From positions 16,926,001 to 16,990,000 of the forward strand of contig CM060733.1 in the NCBI GenBank assembly GCA_030704615.1: a DNA stretch of 64,000 nt. The letters are read 5' to 3'. Positions 1 to 10,173 of this stretch are shown here, one piece after another. Position numbers and translations under genes: made by a program. Source of the stretch: Takakia lepidozioides (taxonomy: Eukaryota > Streptophyta > Takakiopsida > Takakiales > Takakiaceae). The stretch's first letter is position 1, and each line of letters starts with the position of its first letter. The notes under the pieces were generated by a model. It was given only the letters and a program-made list of their open reading frames with translations. It searched no databases and was not told where the DNA came from.

Positions 1-172
1 CATTGTGATCACCACAATGGCCGGTTCAGAGGGAGTGCAGCACAAGCTGTGATACTAAATGACAAATTTCAGATTTCAAATGGACTCTTTCCACACGAAA
101 ACATTGGCGAATTGTGAACATTTCTGGACTTGCGTTTGACCCATGCAGGTTTTTTCATGCCTGTTACCTGTT

Positions 173-2716
173 TCACCAGTAATCCCCACAAGAGCAAACC
201 CCCTCTTGGAAGTGGTGAAAGCGGTATGCATCCCGGACAACAACTTCTCTCTCAACAATCTTCGAGATGAACTTGGTGGCAGAGTGGCAGTCACCACAGA
301 CCCGAAGATTCTTGATGATACGGATAGGTGTCCCAGGGGCTGTGCTGATGAGCCCAAAAGCAATGGCCAGCCTCTCACTGTGATGGCACAGAGAAAATTC
401 CTTTTGCTCCTCCTCCAAATCGTACAATGCAAAGCGTGTGTCAGGTTCGTAACCGGCCTCCTTCATTCGTCCAGACAATCTCCTCAGCTCAGCATGGATC
501 TCCTCAATTTGTGGATGCAATTTGTCTTCTGCAACAAACGTATGCACCTGATTGTCAACCTCAATGGAGCTGCACCCTGGCTCCTTTCTGATACCTCTGT
601 CCTCCATCATTTTCCTCACCTTTGCTGCATCATCCCACCTGCCAGCTGCAGCATAGACGTTTGATAGCAAGACATAAGCTCCAGAGTGCTGTGGCTCCAA
701 CTTCAGAAAACCTTTGGCAGCACGTTCTGCTAACTCCACCTTGCCATGAATTTTGCAGGCACCAAGCAAAGCCCCCCACACCAAAGCATCTGGTTCAATG
801 GGCATTTTATTGATGAACTCCTCTGCCTCCTCAATCCGTCCTGCACGGCCAAAAATGTCCACCATGCAGCCAAAATGCTCAATTGTAGGTGTAAGGTCAT
901 GATCTCCATTGATTGAATCAAAGTAGTGACGGGCTTCATCCACGAGGCCCACGTGGCTGCATGCAGAGAGTAACGATATGAATGTGATACTGTTCGGCTT
1001 AAATCCTTCCCATTGCATTTGTTCAAATAGTTGCAAGGCCTCTCTACCAAACCCATTCTGGGCACATCCTTTGATCATACCACTCCATGAGACCAAATCC
1101 CGTTTAGCAATATTGTCAAACACTCGCTGCGCATCTGTCATACTTCCACATTTGGCATACATGTCAACAAGGGCATTGTCTAAATTAATGTATGATGCAA
1201 TCCCAGCCATGATTATGTCAGCATGGACCTCTTTTCCCTTTTCGAGGGCTCCTAGGTTGGCACATGCATTGATAACACTAATGAAAGCGACGCTGTCAGC
1301 TGTTACACCTTCCTGTTGCATTTGTTTATAGGTTCTGAAAGCCTCTCTACCATGACCATCCTGGGCATATCCTGCGATCATCGTACTCCATGAGAACACG
1401 TTTCGTTTAGCCATACTGTCAAACACTTCACGTGCATCCTTCATGCTCCCACATTTTGCGTACATGTCAACAAGGGCGGTGTCTAAAATAATCTCTGGTG
1501 AAGTTACTGCTTTGATGATATCAGCATGGACCTCCTTTCCCTTATCCAGAGCTCCTAGACTTGCACACGCAGTCAGAACACTAGTGAATGTGACCCTATC
1601 AGGCGTCACCCCTTCCTGTTGCATTTGCTCATACATCTTGAAAGCTTCCTCACTACACTCATGCTGAACATATCCTGCAATCATCGTACTCCATGAGACT
1701 ACATCTCGTTTAGCCATATTACCAAATACTTGGTGTGCATCCTTCATGCTCCCACATTTGGCATACATGTCCACAAGTGCGTTCTCCAAAGTAATGACGG
1801 GAAGAATGTCAGCTTTCATGATGTCAGCATGGACCTCTTTGCCTTTTTCCAGGGCTCCTAGGCTTGCACATGCATTGACAACACAGATGGACGTGACCCT
1901 GTTCGGCATCCACCCTTCCACTTGCATTTGCTTGTAGATCTTCAAAGCCTCCCCACCACACCCATGCTGGGCATATCCTGCAATCATGACGTTCCATGAG
2001 ACCACATCTCGTTCAGGCATGTTGTCAAACGCTTGACGCGCATCCTTCAGGCTCCCACATTTAGCATACATGTCAACAAGTGTATTATGGAGATTAACAT
2101 ACGGTGGAGTTCCAGCCTTAATGATGTCAGCATGGACTTCTTTGCCTTTCTGCAGGGCTCCTAGGCTGGCACATGCATTGAGAGCGCAAATGAATGTGAC
2201 TTTGTCGCGCCTCACCCCTTCCTGTTGCATTTGCTCATAGACTTTGAAAGCCTCCTCAGCATGCCCTTGCTTGGCATACCCTGCCATCAGCATTGTCCAT
2301 GAAAACATATCTCGTTTAGGCATTTTGTCAAACACTTGGCGTGCATCCAGCATGCTCCCACACTTGGCATACATATTGACAAGGGCGTTCAACAGAAAGG
2401 TGTTTGGCTCGAATGCACTTCGTATAATGTGCGTGTGCACTTGCTTTCCCTCTCCTAGGCATTTCTTGTTGATGCACTCCTGCAAGAGACAGACATAGGT
2501 ATTCGAGTCTGCCTGAAATCCTGGTTGGCTCAAAATGTGCAGCGCCTCTTTCAGTCGTCCTGCCTTACATAAAGTGCTCACATTCCCAATGCCAGAAAAG
2601 TTCTTACTAATTCCCTCTCTCGAGCCTTTTTGCAAAGCAGTGTTGGTGGTGGATGTGCTACCACTGCCACCAGTCTGTTGTCCAACAAAGAATTGTGCCT
2701 GATTGAACCCTGCCAT
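173..2716 (-). CDS. PPR-DYW protein, PLS class (paralog 1), probable organellar C-to-U RNA editing factor
   Basis: Intronless ORF of 847 codons from the ATG at 2716. The frame stays open a little further upstream, but this Met is the first ATG and aligns with the Met-Ala start of the neighbouring paralogs. After a basic, Ser/Thr-rich leader (possible organelle targeting) come five P-L-S triplets, each with the S-motif signature MYAKCGS followed by a DARQVFD-like string, then E1/E2 motifs and a DYW domain in the last 136 residues. Visible are the PG box (EPGCSSIEV), the deaminase signature HSE with CGDC (about residues 779-781 and 807-810), and the end CSCGDYW. Family knowledge: the repeats read the RNA base by base and the DYW domain deaminates the target cytidine in plastids or mitochondria. 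The target is not predictable by eye. The ending is of C-to-U type. Confidence 0.93.
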   Translation of the reverse strand: MAGFNQAQFFVGQQTGGSGSTSTTNTALQKGSREGISKNFSGIGNVSTLCKAGRLKEALHILSQPGFQADSNTYVCLLQECINKKCLGEGKQVHTHIIRSAFEPNTFLLNALVNMYAKCGSMLDARQVFDKMPKRDMFSWTMLMAGYAKQGHAEEAFKVYEQMQQEGVRRDKVTFICALNACASLGALQKGKEVHADIIKAGTPPYVNLHNTLVDMYAKCGSLKDARQAFDNMPERDVVSWNVMIAGYAQHGCGGEALKIYKQMQVEGWMPNRVTSICVVNACASLGALEKGKEVHADIMKADILPVITLENALVDMYAKCGSMKDAHQVFGNMAKRDVVSWSTMIAGYVQHECSEEAFKMYEQMQQEGVTPDRVTFTSVLTACASLGALDKGKEVHADIIKAVTSPEIILDTALVDMYAKCGSMKDAREVFDSMAKRNVFSWSTMIAGYAQDGHGREAFRTYKQMQQEGVTADSVAFISVINACANLGALEKGKEVHADIIMAGIASYINLDNALVDMYAKCGSMTDAQRVFDNIAKRDLVSWSGMIKGCAQNGFGREALQLFEQMQWEGFKPNSITFISLLSACSHVGLVDEARHYFDSINGDHDLTPTIEHFGCMVDIFGRAGRIEEAEEFINKMPIEPDALVWGALLGACKIHGKVELAERAAKGFLKLEPQHSGAYVLLSNVYAAAGRWDDAAKVRKMMEDRGIRKEPGCSSIEVDNQVHTFVAEDKLHPQIEEIHAELRRLSGRMKEAGYEPDTRFALYDLEEEQKEFSLCHHSERLAIAFGLISTAPGTPIRIIKNLRVCGDCHSATKFISKIVEREVVVRDAYRFHHFQEGVCSCGDYW

Positions 2717-3483
2717 CCTGCATGACTCAAAACTCTTAATAAGCAACAAATGCTCTTAGACCACGGAAGTGCACAGTAAACTCCATCCGTACATTTGTAA
2801 GGAAACCAACGAAAGAGAAGAAGGATCACAAAGAACATCCTTTCTCCAAGAATTTGGTAAACCCATCTAACAATCAATCAGATAGAAGAAAGAAGAGACC
2901 GTTTAAGAGAATGTGGGAAAGACGGAAAAAACATGAAGCAGCAACAAACGCACAAGACTGCATCCTTGTACCTCTCAGAGAGACATTACAGTTTACAGGA
3001 GACCAGTTCTTGAATAGCAGTCTAACACTCAAATGACCATTACAATTGTGAAAAGACCTTGCCAAACATGGCCTTTGCATTTTTAGGGACCTCCTGGAGC
3101 GAAAAACGTCCGTCACGAGATTCCACAATTTGCCCCAGGGCTCAGCGTGGAATGTGGATTCTGGCCACATATGGTGTCTCGAATGCAAGACATTCTTTAT
3201 GACAGGTCAAAATCCTGGCCCTAGAACTTTCCAGGATTTTTGACCCCTGGGGACAGTTATCTCAAATCCTGTAAAGTTCTCGGGCCAGGACTTTACCTGT
3301 TACAGAAAACACAATGGGCACTAAAAAAGAACACCGAAAATGAGGGACAGAAACTTCAGACTAATGTGCAAGATCTAACCTTTATGAACTCCAAAATACT
3401 TCAAAGAAAGATCTCTTCATGAGAACATGATTATTCCTACATAGTGACAGAGGAATAAAACTACCAAGCTGTCTAATCATGGA
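2717..3483. other. Region upstream of PPR paralog 1
   Basis: No convincing gene. It holds the presumed 5' leader of PPR paralog 1 and a near-perfect inverted repeat at 3211-3290. Short ORFs here lack family signatures. Confidence 0.4.
3211..3290. repeat. Inverted repeat (imperfect hairpin)
   Basis: The arms 3211-3238 and 3264-3290 are reverse complements of about 27 bp with only a few mismatches (cores CTGGCCCTAGAACTTT and AAAGTTCTCGGGCCAG), separated by about 25 bp. It could be a short MITE remnant or a structured transcript element. Confidence 0.55.
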
Positions 3484-3752
3484 TTACATAGTATGAATTC
3501 TATCTATTTGCGAATGAACCCATAAACCATACCCATTGTATTCTCCACCTGGAGCATCATGCTGTACACTGACAATAGCACCATCCTCTTCTGCTTGACC
3601 TTGTATCCTGGCAGCTAGTTCTGCTTTGACCCAAGGCGGGGTTGATTGATTCTCAATCCAAAGGACATCTTTGGTGCCCTTGCGTCTGAAGTCTGGTGAT
3701 CTTGGATGTTTCTGTGAAAATGACCGATGGGCAGCTGAGCAGCCGTAGCTCT
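3484..3752 (-). other. Exon-like block A, copy 1, upstream of PPR paralog 1
   Basis: On the minus strand about 88 codons are open, from just after a possible AG acceptor near 3753 to a TAA at 3484-3486. The frame contains strings such as KGTKDVLWIENQ, TPPWVKAELAARIQ and GAIVSVQHDAPGGEYNGYG. Related DNA lies upstream of PPR paralog 2 (9150-9300) and paralog 3 (16348-16540). I do not recognise the protein family. Amino-acid-level similarity between copies 1 and 2 (DG-IV-V-H--GG-EYNG) suggests that it was once coding. It may be an exon of an unrelated gene carried along in the duplication, or a 5' exon of the PPR genes. Confidence 0.5.
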
Positions 3753-4167
3753 AACCACAGTCTCGCATACACCAAGCTATAACCACCAAAGCTCCACAAT
3801 CATCTCTTCAAACATCAGGCCACAACTTTGAATAAACAAACCAACTTCAATACTATGGTTGATTAACAACAGACTGCTCCAGCAACAGTGCAGGTGTAAC
3901 AGACCAAGACTTTGATTGTCATTAATCAAAGCAACTGAAACCAGGGTCCATTCTAACAAGATAGATCAAATTTGCTTTTCATGATGAAATGATCAATTCC
4001 TATTTCTTTTAGGCTCACCTTACTGGACCTGTTGTCCCGCCACTGTGATGGATCTGACATGAACTCCTTCCAAAGCTGGTCTATGCTTATTGATTGGTCT
4101 ACATGCAAACACCAATAAAACAAGTCCCTTAGCAGCTCGCAATTGTGGACGGCCTGTTAGTGTATTC

Positions 4168-4318
4168 TCTCTCTCTCTCTCTCTCTCCCTCCCACCCAAA
4201 AGTCTATGGCAAACGTCTCATGAGTACATTCTCTCCCCCCCAAACTGGGCGCAGGGTCTATGGCCACAAGGCTACGGCAAATAAAGTCTTATGAGTACAT
4301 CTCTCTCTCTCTCTCAGA
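4168..4318 (+). mobile_element. Two nested LINE 3' tails with TC tracts
   Basis: After a (CT)n run at about 4168-4192 there are two copies of the same tail. The first is partial (about 4198-4237: GTCTATGGCAAACGTCTCATGAGTACA, then TTCTCTCCC). The second is longer (about 4238-4317: AAACTGGGCGCAGGGTC, then ATGGCCACAAGGCTACGGCAAA, then GTCTTATGAGTACA and (TC)n). This matches the 3' end of the LINE at 19945-20976, including the last codons of its ORF. I read both as severely 5'-truncated LINE insertions. Confidence 0.75.
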
Positions 4319-4582
4319 GATTCAGAGTGAGTGAGTACTCATAAATACCCATAAGACTCAGATTCTACTAAAAATTATGTAAGCAATTGCAAGATTTGTA
4401 AGATTACATCTTCACAAATCTGAGTTTTTTGCAGGACTCATTAAGTTTCTATGTAAATCCTAGTGTCCATATTGACGGAGCTGGATCACGCCCAGATTTA
4501 TGATGTCATTAAACAAAACAGGACTCAATCCAAATAATCTAGACTGGACAAGTCTTGACATGACTAAAACTTACTCTCTTTC

Positions 4583-4656
4583 CGTCTAAACTGGGATGCG
4601 GGGATTATGGCCACAAGGCTACGGCAAACAAAGTCGTATGAGTACATTCTCTTTTA
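4583..4656 (+). mobile_element. LINE 3' tail, third local copy
   Basis: Contains AAACTGGGATGCGGGG, then ATGGCCACAAGGCTACGGCAAA, then CGTATGAGTACATTCTCT. This is the same tail as at 4238-4317 and in the LINE at 19945-20976, with a few substitutions. It again runs into a TC-rich stretch. Confidence 0.7.
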
Positions 4657-5035
4657 AGAAACAGATTGTTATGTCCTGGACTTCTGTGTCATCTCTGTGG
4701 TTCCCAAAGGACTAAATTACCGAATGATGTCAAAATGCTTGCGTTGGCTACGTGCGAGCTCCGTCACAATTCTCACCATGAGCATAAACTTGGTGGGTGC
4801 TACAGCAGCAAGCTAGCCATGTACGCCTCTCTCTCTTTCTTTGGACTCTGCCTGGGGGAAGGTATGATTGTGTCAAAGTGGACCCTAACCCTACAGGACC
4901 TTAGCGCAGGCGCCGGGATTTTCCAGGACGACTTTCAGCCTCGCTCTCTCTCTCTCACACACATGTGATGGATAGAAAGAAGCGGATTATACCACAATAC
5001 AATTCAGTGACCCAATACGAAACTCATGCTACTAC

Positions 5036-5230
5036 CTTTCTTCTCTGGTCCTGGAGGCTTGGTAGGAGTCATAGCCATCCATTGCAAGGGTGCCAGGTCG
5101 AGGCGGATGCCCATTTCAGCTCCACGGCTTGGCCGCTCAATTTACTGCACAATGTCACCACCCCACTGCAAGGACACGAGTACTTGATTATGGCTTCCCC
5201 CTGTGTGCTCAGGAGAGCTGTCATTCCTGT
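5036..5230 (-). other. Block B, copy 1, shared upstream region of the PPR paralogs
   Basis: DNA around 5036-5200 aligns by eye with 9478-9650 and 17108-17300: the order CCTTTCTTC, GGAGG, a GCCATC-TTGCA-like segment, a CCCATTTCAGCTCC-like segment, and a ACTTG-GG-TTCCCC segment is kept. On the minus strand copy 1 has a frame containing MAMTPTKPPGPEKKGS; copy 2 has MAVTLPKPPRKTKKGT in the corresponding place. Function unknown. It lies more than 2 kb upstream of PPR paralog 1, much further than in the other two copies. Confidence 0.5.
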
Positions 5231-5732
5231 GGCTCAAATCTCCAACGAAAAAATTCTCAAGAAAGAAATCTCTGTTCAATGCTACGCTGGAGGCTTTGGC
5301 TGGATCCTCCATCATGACTGTCAAGGTTACACTGGAGCAGATGTCGTCATAAGCTGTGTTTGTTTGGATTTTTGTCAAGCCCTCTTTCTGAAGTGATCTC
5401 TCGGAATACAGAAATCCTGATTCAGTTCAATCCCTGATCACCCTGCAGGGCTACCCACCCACTTCCTGTAAGAGAGAAGAGGGAGGGAGACAAGGCAGTG
5501 TGGCAAAATTGATGCACACATTGGGTAAGTAGTTCACTTAGCGAGGCGTGCCATCTGGCCAAATCGGGGCTTCTGTATTGTGCCTTCAAACGCGAGATGA
5601 TCATAAAGTAATGTATTTTCTAGGATGAAATACCCATGTCCCCCACATTTAATCATCCCATTAGCACATATAATACAATACCTTTATATCTTTCCCTTTA
5701 TGCAACCTCTCTCTCATTTTGGCGTGACTGAT

Positions 5733-5826
5733 CAAAACCGAACGTCTCTCCTTCCACTCCTCACTCACCCAGTTGATACCAAAACCGAACGTCTCTCCTT
5801 CCCCTCCTCACTCACCCAGTCGATAC
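5733..5826. repeat. Tandem duplication, 47-bp unit, two copies
   Basis: The unit beginning AAAACCGAACGTCTCTCCTT and ending CACCCAGTTGATAC occurs twice in succession with two substitutions. It lies in a pyrimidine-rich stretch with a weak 127-codon plus-strand ORF that I do not consider a gene. Confidence 0.85.
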
Positions 5827-5984
5827 TGGGTCGATTACTGCTACCTAGTTGTAGCACTCCAAGGTGTTTCCATTTTTTAGTGACCTGGTGCTACTATGCA
5901 GGAAGCTCCATTGCAAACCTCACTTATGAAGGATGTATGGTCAGGAGCAAACCTGGGTTTCTGTCGTTGAGACTTTGTCAGGAG

Positions 5985-6130
5985 GTGATGCTAGATCTGT
6001 TTGATTGACTTTGTTGTCTTTACATTTCCCTTTCTTTATGGGGATCAACACTCAGAGGTTCTTGTACTCTTGTACAGTCACCTCAATTCAGTCATTTATA
6101 AAGCTTTGCAGAGTGAAGGATTGTGCAGGT
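5985..6130. other. Block C, copy 1, shared upstream region
   Basis: The string GGAGGTGATGCT, then a TTC-GT--TTG-ACAGTC-CCTCA stretch and a TTTATAAAGCT-like run, recur at 17440-17605 upstream of PPR paralog 3. With blocks A and B this shows that the duplicated unit reached at least 3 kb upstream of paralog 1. No coding function is evident. Confidence 0.45.
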
Positions 6131-6343
6131 TGAGATTTAATTTGACCATTTTGTAAGCATTATAGTGTTACGAGATGAGAGACATTGGAATGGTGACGAC
6201 ATCATCCCTGCGCCCGCTTTTTCAACCCCTACATGTGGTGTACCTACTACCCCTGATTTGATTCATTCACCTTCACTCCTGTAACAAAAGAAATTGACAA
6301 ATTATGACTTCCACCCTGAGGGGTTTCATGTGTGTCACTTGTT

Positions 6344-9036
6344 TCAGCAGCAAGTGCCACAAGGACAAACCCGTATTGGCACTGATGGAACACATAGTCA
6401 TCCCCGGACCCCTGTTGATGTGCCGAAGAGCATGACCACAGCAAGTTGTGGGGAAAATTGCCTTTGGTCCTCCAAATGATGTAATACTTGGGCACACGTC
6501 AGGCATATATACCGGTCATCTTCATCCATTCAGATACTCTCTCTAGTAGGGCATGGATCTGCAGGGAATGTCCTAGTGCAGGCATCTGGAGCCTTCCTCC
6601 GTTTCTCTTGCCTTGCTTTATCCACCCACCTGGCAGCCGCAGCACAGATGTCCGATACCAGCACAGAAGCTGCTATGGATCACTCTTCAGAAGGGTGTGT
6701 ACCACACGTTTCGCTACTTCCACATCACTGTGAATTCTACAGCCGCCAAGCAAGGCCTTCCATACTGCAGTATCTGGTTTGATTGGCATTAAATTAATTA
6801 AGTCCTCTGCCTCATGCAATCGCCCTGCCCGGCCAAGAAGGTCCACCATGCATCCAAAATGCTCCACTGTGGGAGTGAGGCCATGATCTTGACTCATAGA
6901 ATCAAAGTAGTGATGGCCTTCATCCACTAGGCCCACATGGCTGCATGCAGAGAGAACAGATATCAAGGTAATACTGTTTGGCTTGAAGCCTTCCTGTTGC
7001 ATTTGTTCAAATAGATGAAGGGCCTCCCTACCATACCCGTGCTGGGCATATCCTGTGATCATTGCACTCCATGAAACCACATCTAGTTCAGCCATGTTGT
7101 CAAACACTTGCTGTGCATCCTTCACCCTCCCGCATTTGGCATACATATCAATAAGTGCATTCTCCAAATTAATGCATGATGCAATCCCCGCTTTCCTGAT
7201 ATCAGCATGGATCTCTGTGCCCATTTCCAGGGCTCCTAGGCTGGCACACGCTTTGAGAATACAAGTGAATGTGACTGTGTTGGGCATCACCCCTTCCTGC
7301 TGCATTCGCTCATAGATCTCAAAAGCCTCCCTACCAAACCCATGCTGGGTATATCCTGTGATCATTGCACTCCACGAGACCACATCTCGTTTTGCCATAT
7401 TGTCAAACACTTGACGTGCATCATTCATGCTCCCGCATTTAGCATACATATCGACAAGGGTGTTCTCAATAATGATATTTGGAGTAACCCCAGCTTTGAT
7501 GACGTCAGCCTGGACCTCTTTGCCCTTTTGTAGGGCTCCTAGGCTGGCACACGCATTCAGAACACAAATATATGTGACCCCATCAGGTGCAACACCTTCG
7601 CATTGCATCTGCTCATAGATCTCTAAAGCCTCCCTACCACACTCAATGTGAGCATATCCTGCAATCATTGCACTCCATGATACTACATCTCGAGTAGCCA
7701 TGTTCTTGAACACCTGGCTCGCATACTTCATGCTCCCGCATTTGCAATACATGTTGACCAGGGTATTCTCCACAGTGATATTTGGCACAATTCCACTTCT
7801 GATAATGTCAGCATGCACCTGTTTGCCCCTTTCTAGGACTCCTAGCTTGGCGCATGCATTGAGAACACAAATGAATGTGACTCTGTCAGGTGTCCCACCT
7901 CCCCATTGCATTAGCTCATAGATCTCAAAAGCCTCCCTACCACAACCATGCTGGGCATATCCTGCAATCATTGCGTTCCATGAGACCACATCTCGTTTCG
8001 CCATATTGTCGAACACTTGACGGGCATCTTTCATGCTCCCACATTTAGCATACATGTCCACAAGGGCAGTCTCCAACTTAATATGTGACACAATTCCAGT
8101 TTTGATGATGTCAGCATGGACCTCTTTTCCCTTTGCGAGGGCTCCTAGGCTGGCACATGCATTGAGAAGGCAAATGAACGTGATCCTGTCAGGCTTGGCA
8201 CAGTCCCGTTGCATTTGCTCATAGATATCAAATGCCTCCCTACTTTGTTGAGCAGCACATCCAGCGATCATGGCATTCCATGAGACCACATTCCGTTGAG
8301 CCATATTGTCGAACACTCCATGCGCATCCTTCATGCTCCCGCATTTAGCATACATGTGGACAAGAGTATTCTCCAAATTTATATATGACACAATTCCAGT
8401 TTTCATGATGTCATCATGGACCTCTCTGCCCTTTTTGAGGGCTCCTAGGCTGGCACATGCATTGAGAATGCAAATGAACGTGACCCTGTTGGGCACCACC
8501 CCTTCCTGTTGCATTTGCTCATATATCTTCAGAGCCTCCCCACCAGACCCATGCTTGGCATATCCTGCAATCATTATGGTCCAGGTTAACACATCTCGCT
8601 GGGGCATTTTGTCAAATACATGGCGTGCATCTCCCATGCTCCTGCACTTGGCATACATATTGATAAGGGTGTTAAATAGAAACATGTTTGGCTTGAAACC
8701 ACTCTGGATCATGTGGGCATGCACCTGCTTTCCCTCTGTCAGAGCTTGCATGGTGATGCACTCCTCCAAGAGACAGACATAAGTATTACAGTCTGTCCAA
8801 ATGCCTCCTTGGTCCAACATGCACAGCACCTCCTTCAGGCGTTTTTCCTTGCGTAGGGTCCTCATGTCCCCACCGGTACCAGCGGAGTTCGGACTGACTC
8901 CCTCTCTCGGTCCGTTTCTTAAAGCAGTAGTGATGGTGGAAGTGCCGCCCTTGCCACTAATCTGGTGTCCAACAAACAATTGTGCCTGATTCCAACGTGC
9001 CATCCGGCATGGCTGCAAACTCTTCCTTATAGACAT
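6344..9036 (-). pseudogene. PPR paralog 2: PLS-E gene with nonsense codon and wrecked DYW domain
   Basis: Open from the ATG at 9036 (or the conserved Met-Ala ATG at 9003) to a TAG at 6673-6675, about 787 codons. It has six P-L-S triplets, one more than paralog 1, and the start of the E domain. The TAG sits where paralog 1 reads CAG in the E motif (EPQ), so it is a C-to-T change. Beyond it the DNA still aligns with the paralogs down to about 6344 (a VLVSDICAAAARW stretch matches the E-domain VLLSNVYAAAGRW), but frameshifts occur and about 100 bp are gone between the region for HSE and the C-terminus, removing the CGDC zinc ligands. The terminal CSCGDYW is degenerate. The remaining protein could bind RNA but cannot be a complete deaminase. 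Confidence 0.85.
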
Positions 9037-9149
9037 TAACACTCAAACTGCCATAATCTATCTCAAAAGTTTGAATTGAGAACCCTTCTGGAGGACAGTC
9101 TTTTCGGATATCCGGACCACTCCTGTTGGCAATTACCTGTTTGAGTTGG

Positions 9150-9300
9150 GATGTTTGAATCGTCATCAAAACAACACCCATTATATTCTTGGCCTCCAGC
9201 TGTATGGTGTACATCGACGATAGGACCATCACCAGATTGCGCCCGACCTTGTGTCATGGCTAGCTATGCATTCACCGATGGGCGGCTCGCACTCCCAACG
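9150..9300 (-). other. Block A, copy 2, upstream of PPR paralog 2
   Basis: Minus-strand frame with GDGPIVDVHHTAGGQEYNG, matching copy 1 in spacing and several residues. The first half of the block, present in copies 1 and 3 (DFRRKGTKDVLW-like), is deleted here. It lies only about 0.1 kb upstream of the PPR start. Confidence 0.5.
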
Positions 9301-9477
9301 TCCTCTCTGTGCTTATATCTGTCTGTTGATATTGACTTCTCCGCAATAACCACAAGTGGTCAGCTCAGTAGCCATGGCTTCATCACAGCCTTGCATGGAC
9401 CAGGATAGATCCACCATAGTTCCACACGCATCGGTTCAAACAATAGGCCACGAAATGCGCACAGGGTTGCAGTTTGT

Positions 9478-9700
9478 ACCTTTCTTCGTTTTCCTGGGAG
9501 GTTTTGGAAGAGTCACAGCCATCACTTGCAAAAGTCCTGGATCCGTCATTGGCGAAGCGCATGCCCGTTTCGGCTCCACAACCTGTCCCGTTAATCTGAT
9601 GGATGATGGCAGGCATCCCGCCCTGGCACGGGGAAGAGAAGACAAGGCCTTGGGTACGGTGTCCCCACGCACCAGACGCTCTACCATCTCCGTCCGAGAG
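9478..9700 (-). other. Block B, copy 2
   Basis: Aligns with 5036-5230 and 17105-17330. It lies inside a 194-codon minus-strand ORF (9436-10020) whose segment GDTVPKALSS, then GCLPSSIRLTGQVVEPKR, lines up with GTTPKSMSS, then GGLTSGSRLIGETTELN, in copy 3. I do not recognise a family. A shared reading frame in two copies argues weakly for coding ancestry. Confidence 0.45.
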
Positions 9701-10173
9701 CGAACAAGAAGCGTTACTTCGCACCAGTCTACCTTGCATCCAACATAACAACGAAGGAGTGCGGTGATGATCCCAGGGGAGGATGGGTCGACGCCCACAT
9801 GACTATGCAGATGACCCATCTGCAAATTCCCCCTGTCGATTGAGGAACGGCCAAGTAAGCAGGGCGTGATTTGAACGAACCTTCTCAAAATGCAACAAAT
9901 ACTCGCGACTTTCTTCCCGTTCCTGTCACGGCCTGCGAAGAAGATGAAGAATTCGTCAACGCCTGACACTCGGTGCGGAATGTTAGAAGCTGTGCGGTGG
10001 TAATGGGCTTCCAAAGACAAGTCTGGAGGGTTCGGTATGCCTTACTCCATCCCTCTATTCTGTAGTAAGAGACGAGAAGTTAAAAAGCTTTGTGGTCAAA
10101 TGACGACAGAGATGTTCAGTGAAGGGGCTGCAGAAGCAGACATTGATCTTTCTGATGGATATCATGCAGGGCG

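Noticed and set aside
5625-6008. 127-codon plus-strand ORF
   Set aside because: It spans a 47-bp tandem duplication with a frame change between copies, and shows no homology.
9436-10020. 194-codon minus-strand ORF as an independent gene
   Set aside because: Most of it is block B plus unrelated flanks; there is no domain, and the plus strand is open as well. Kept only as a shared block.
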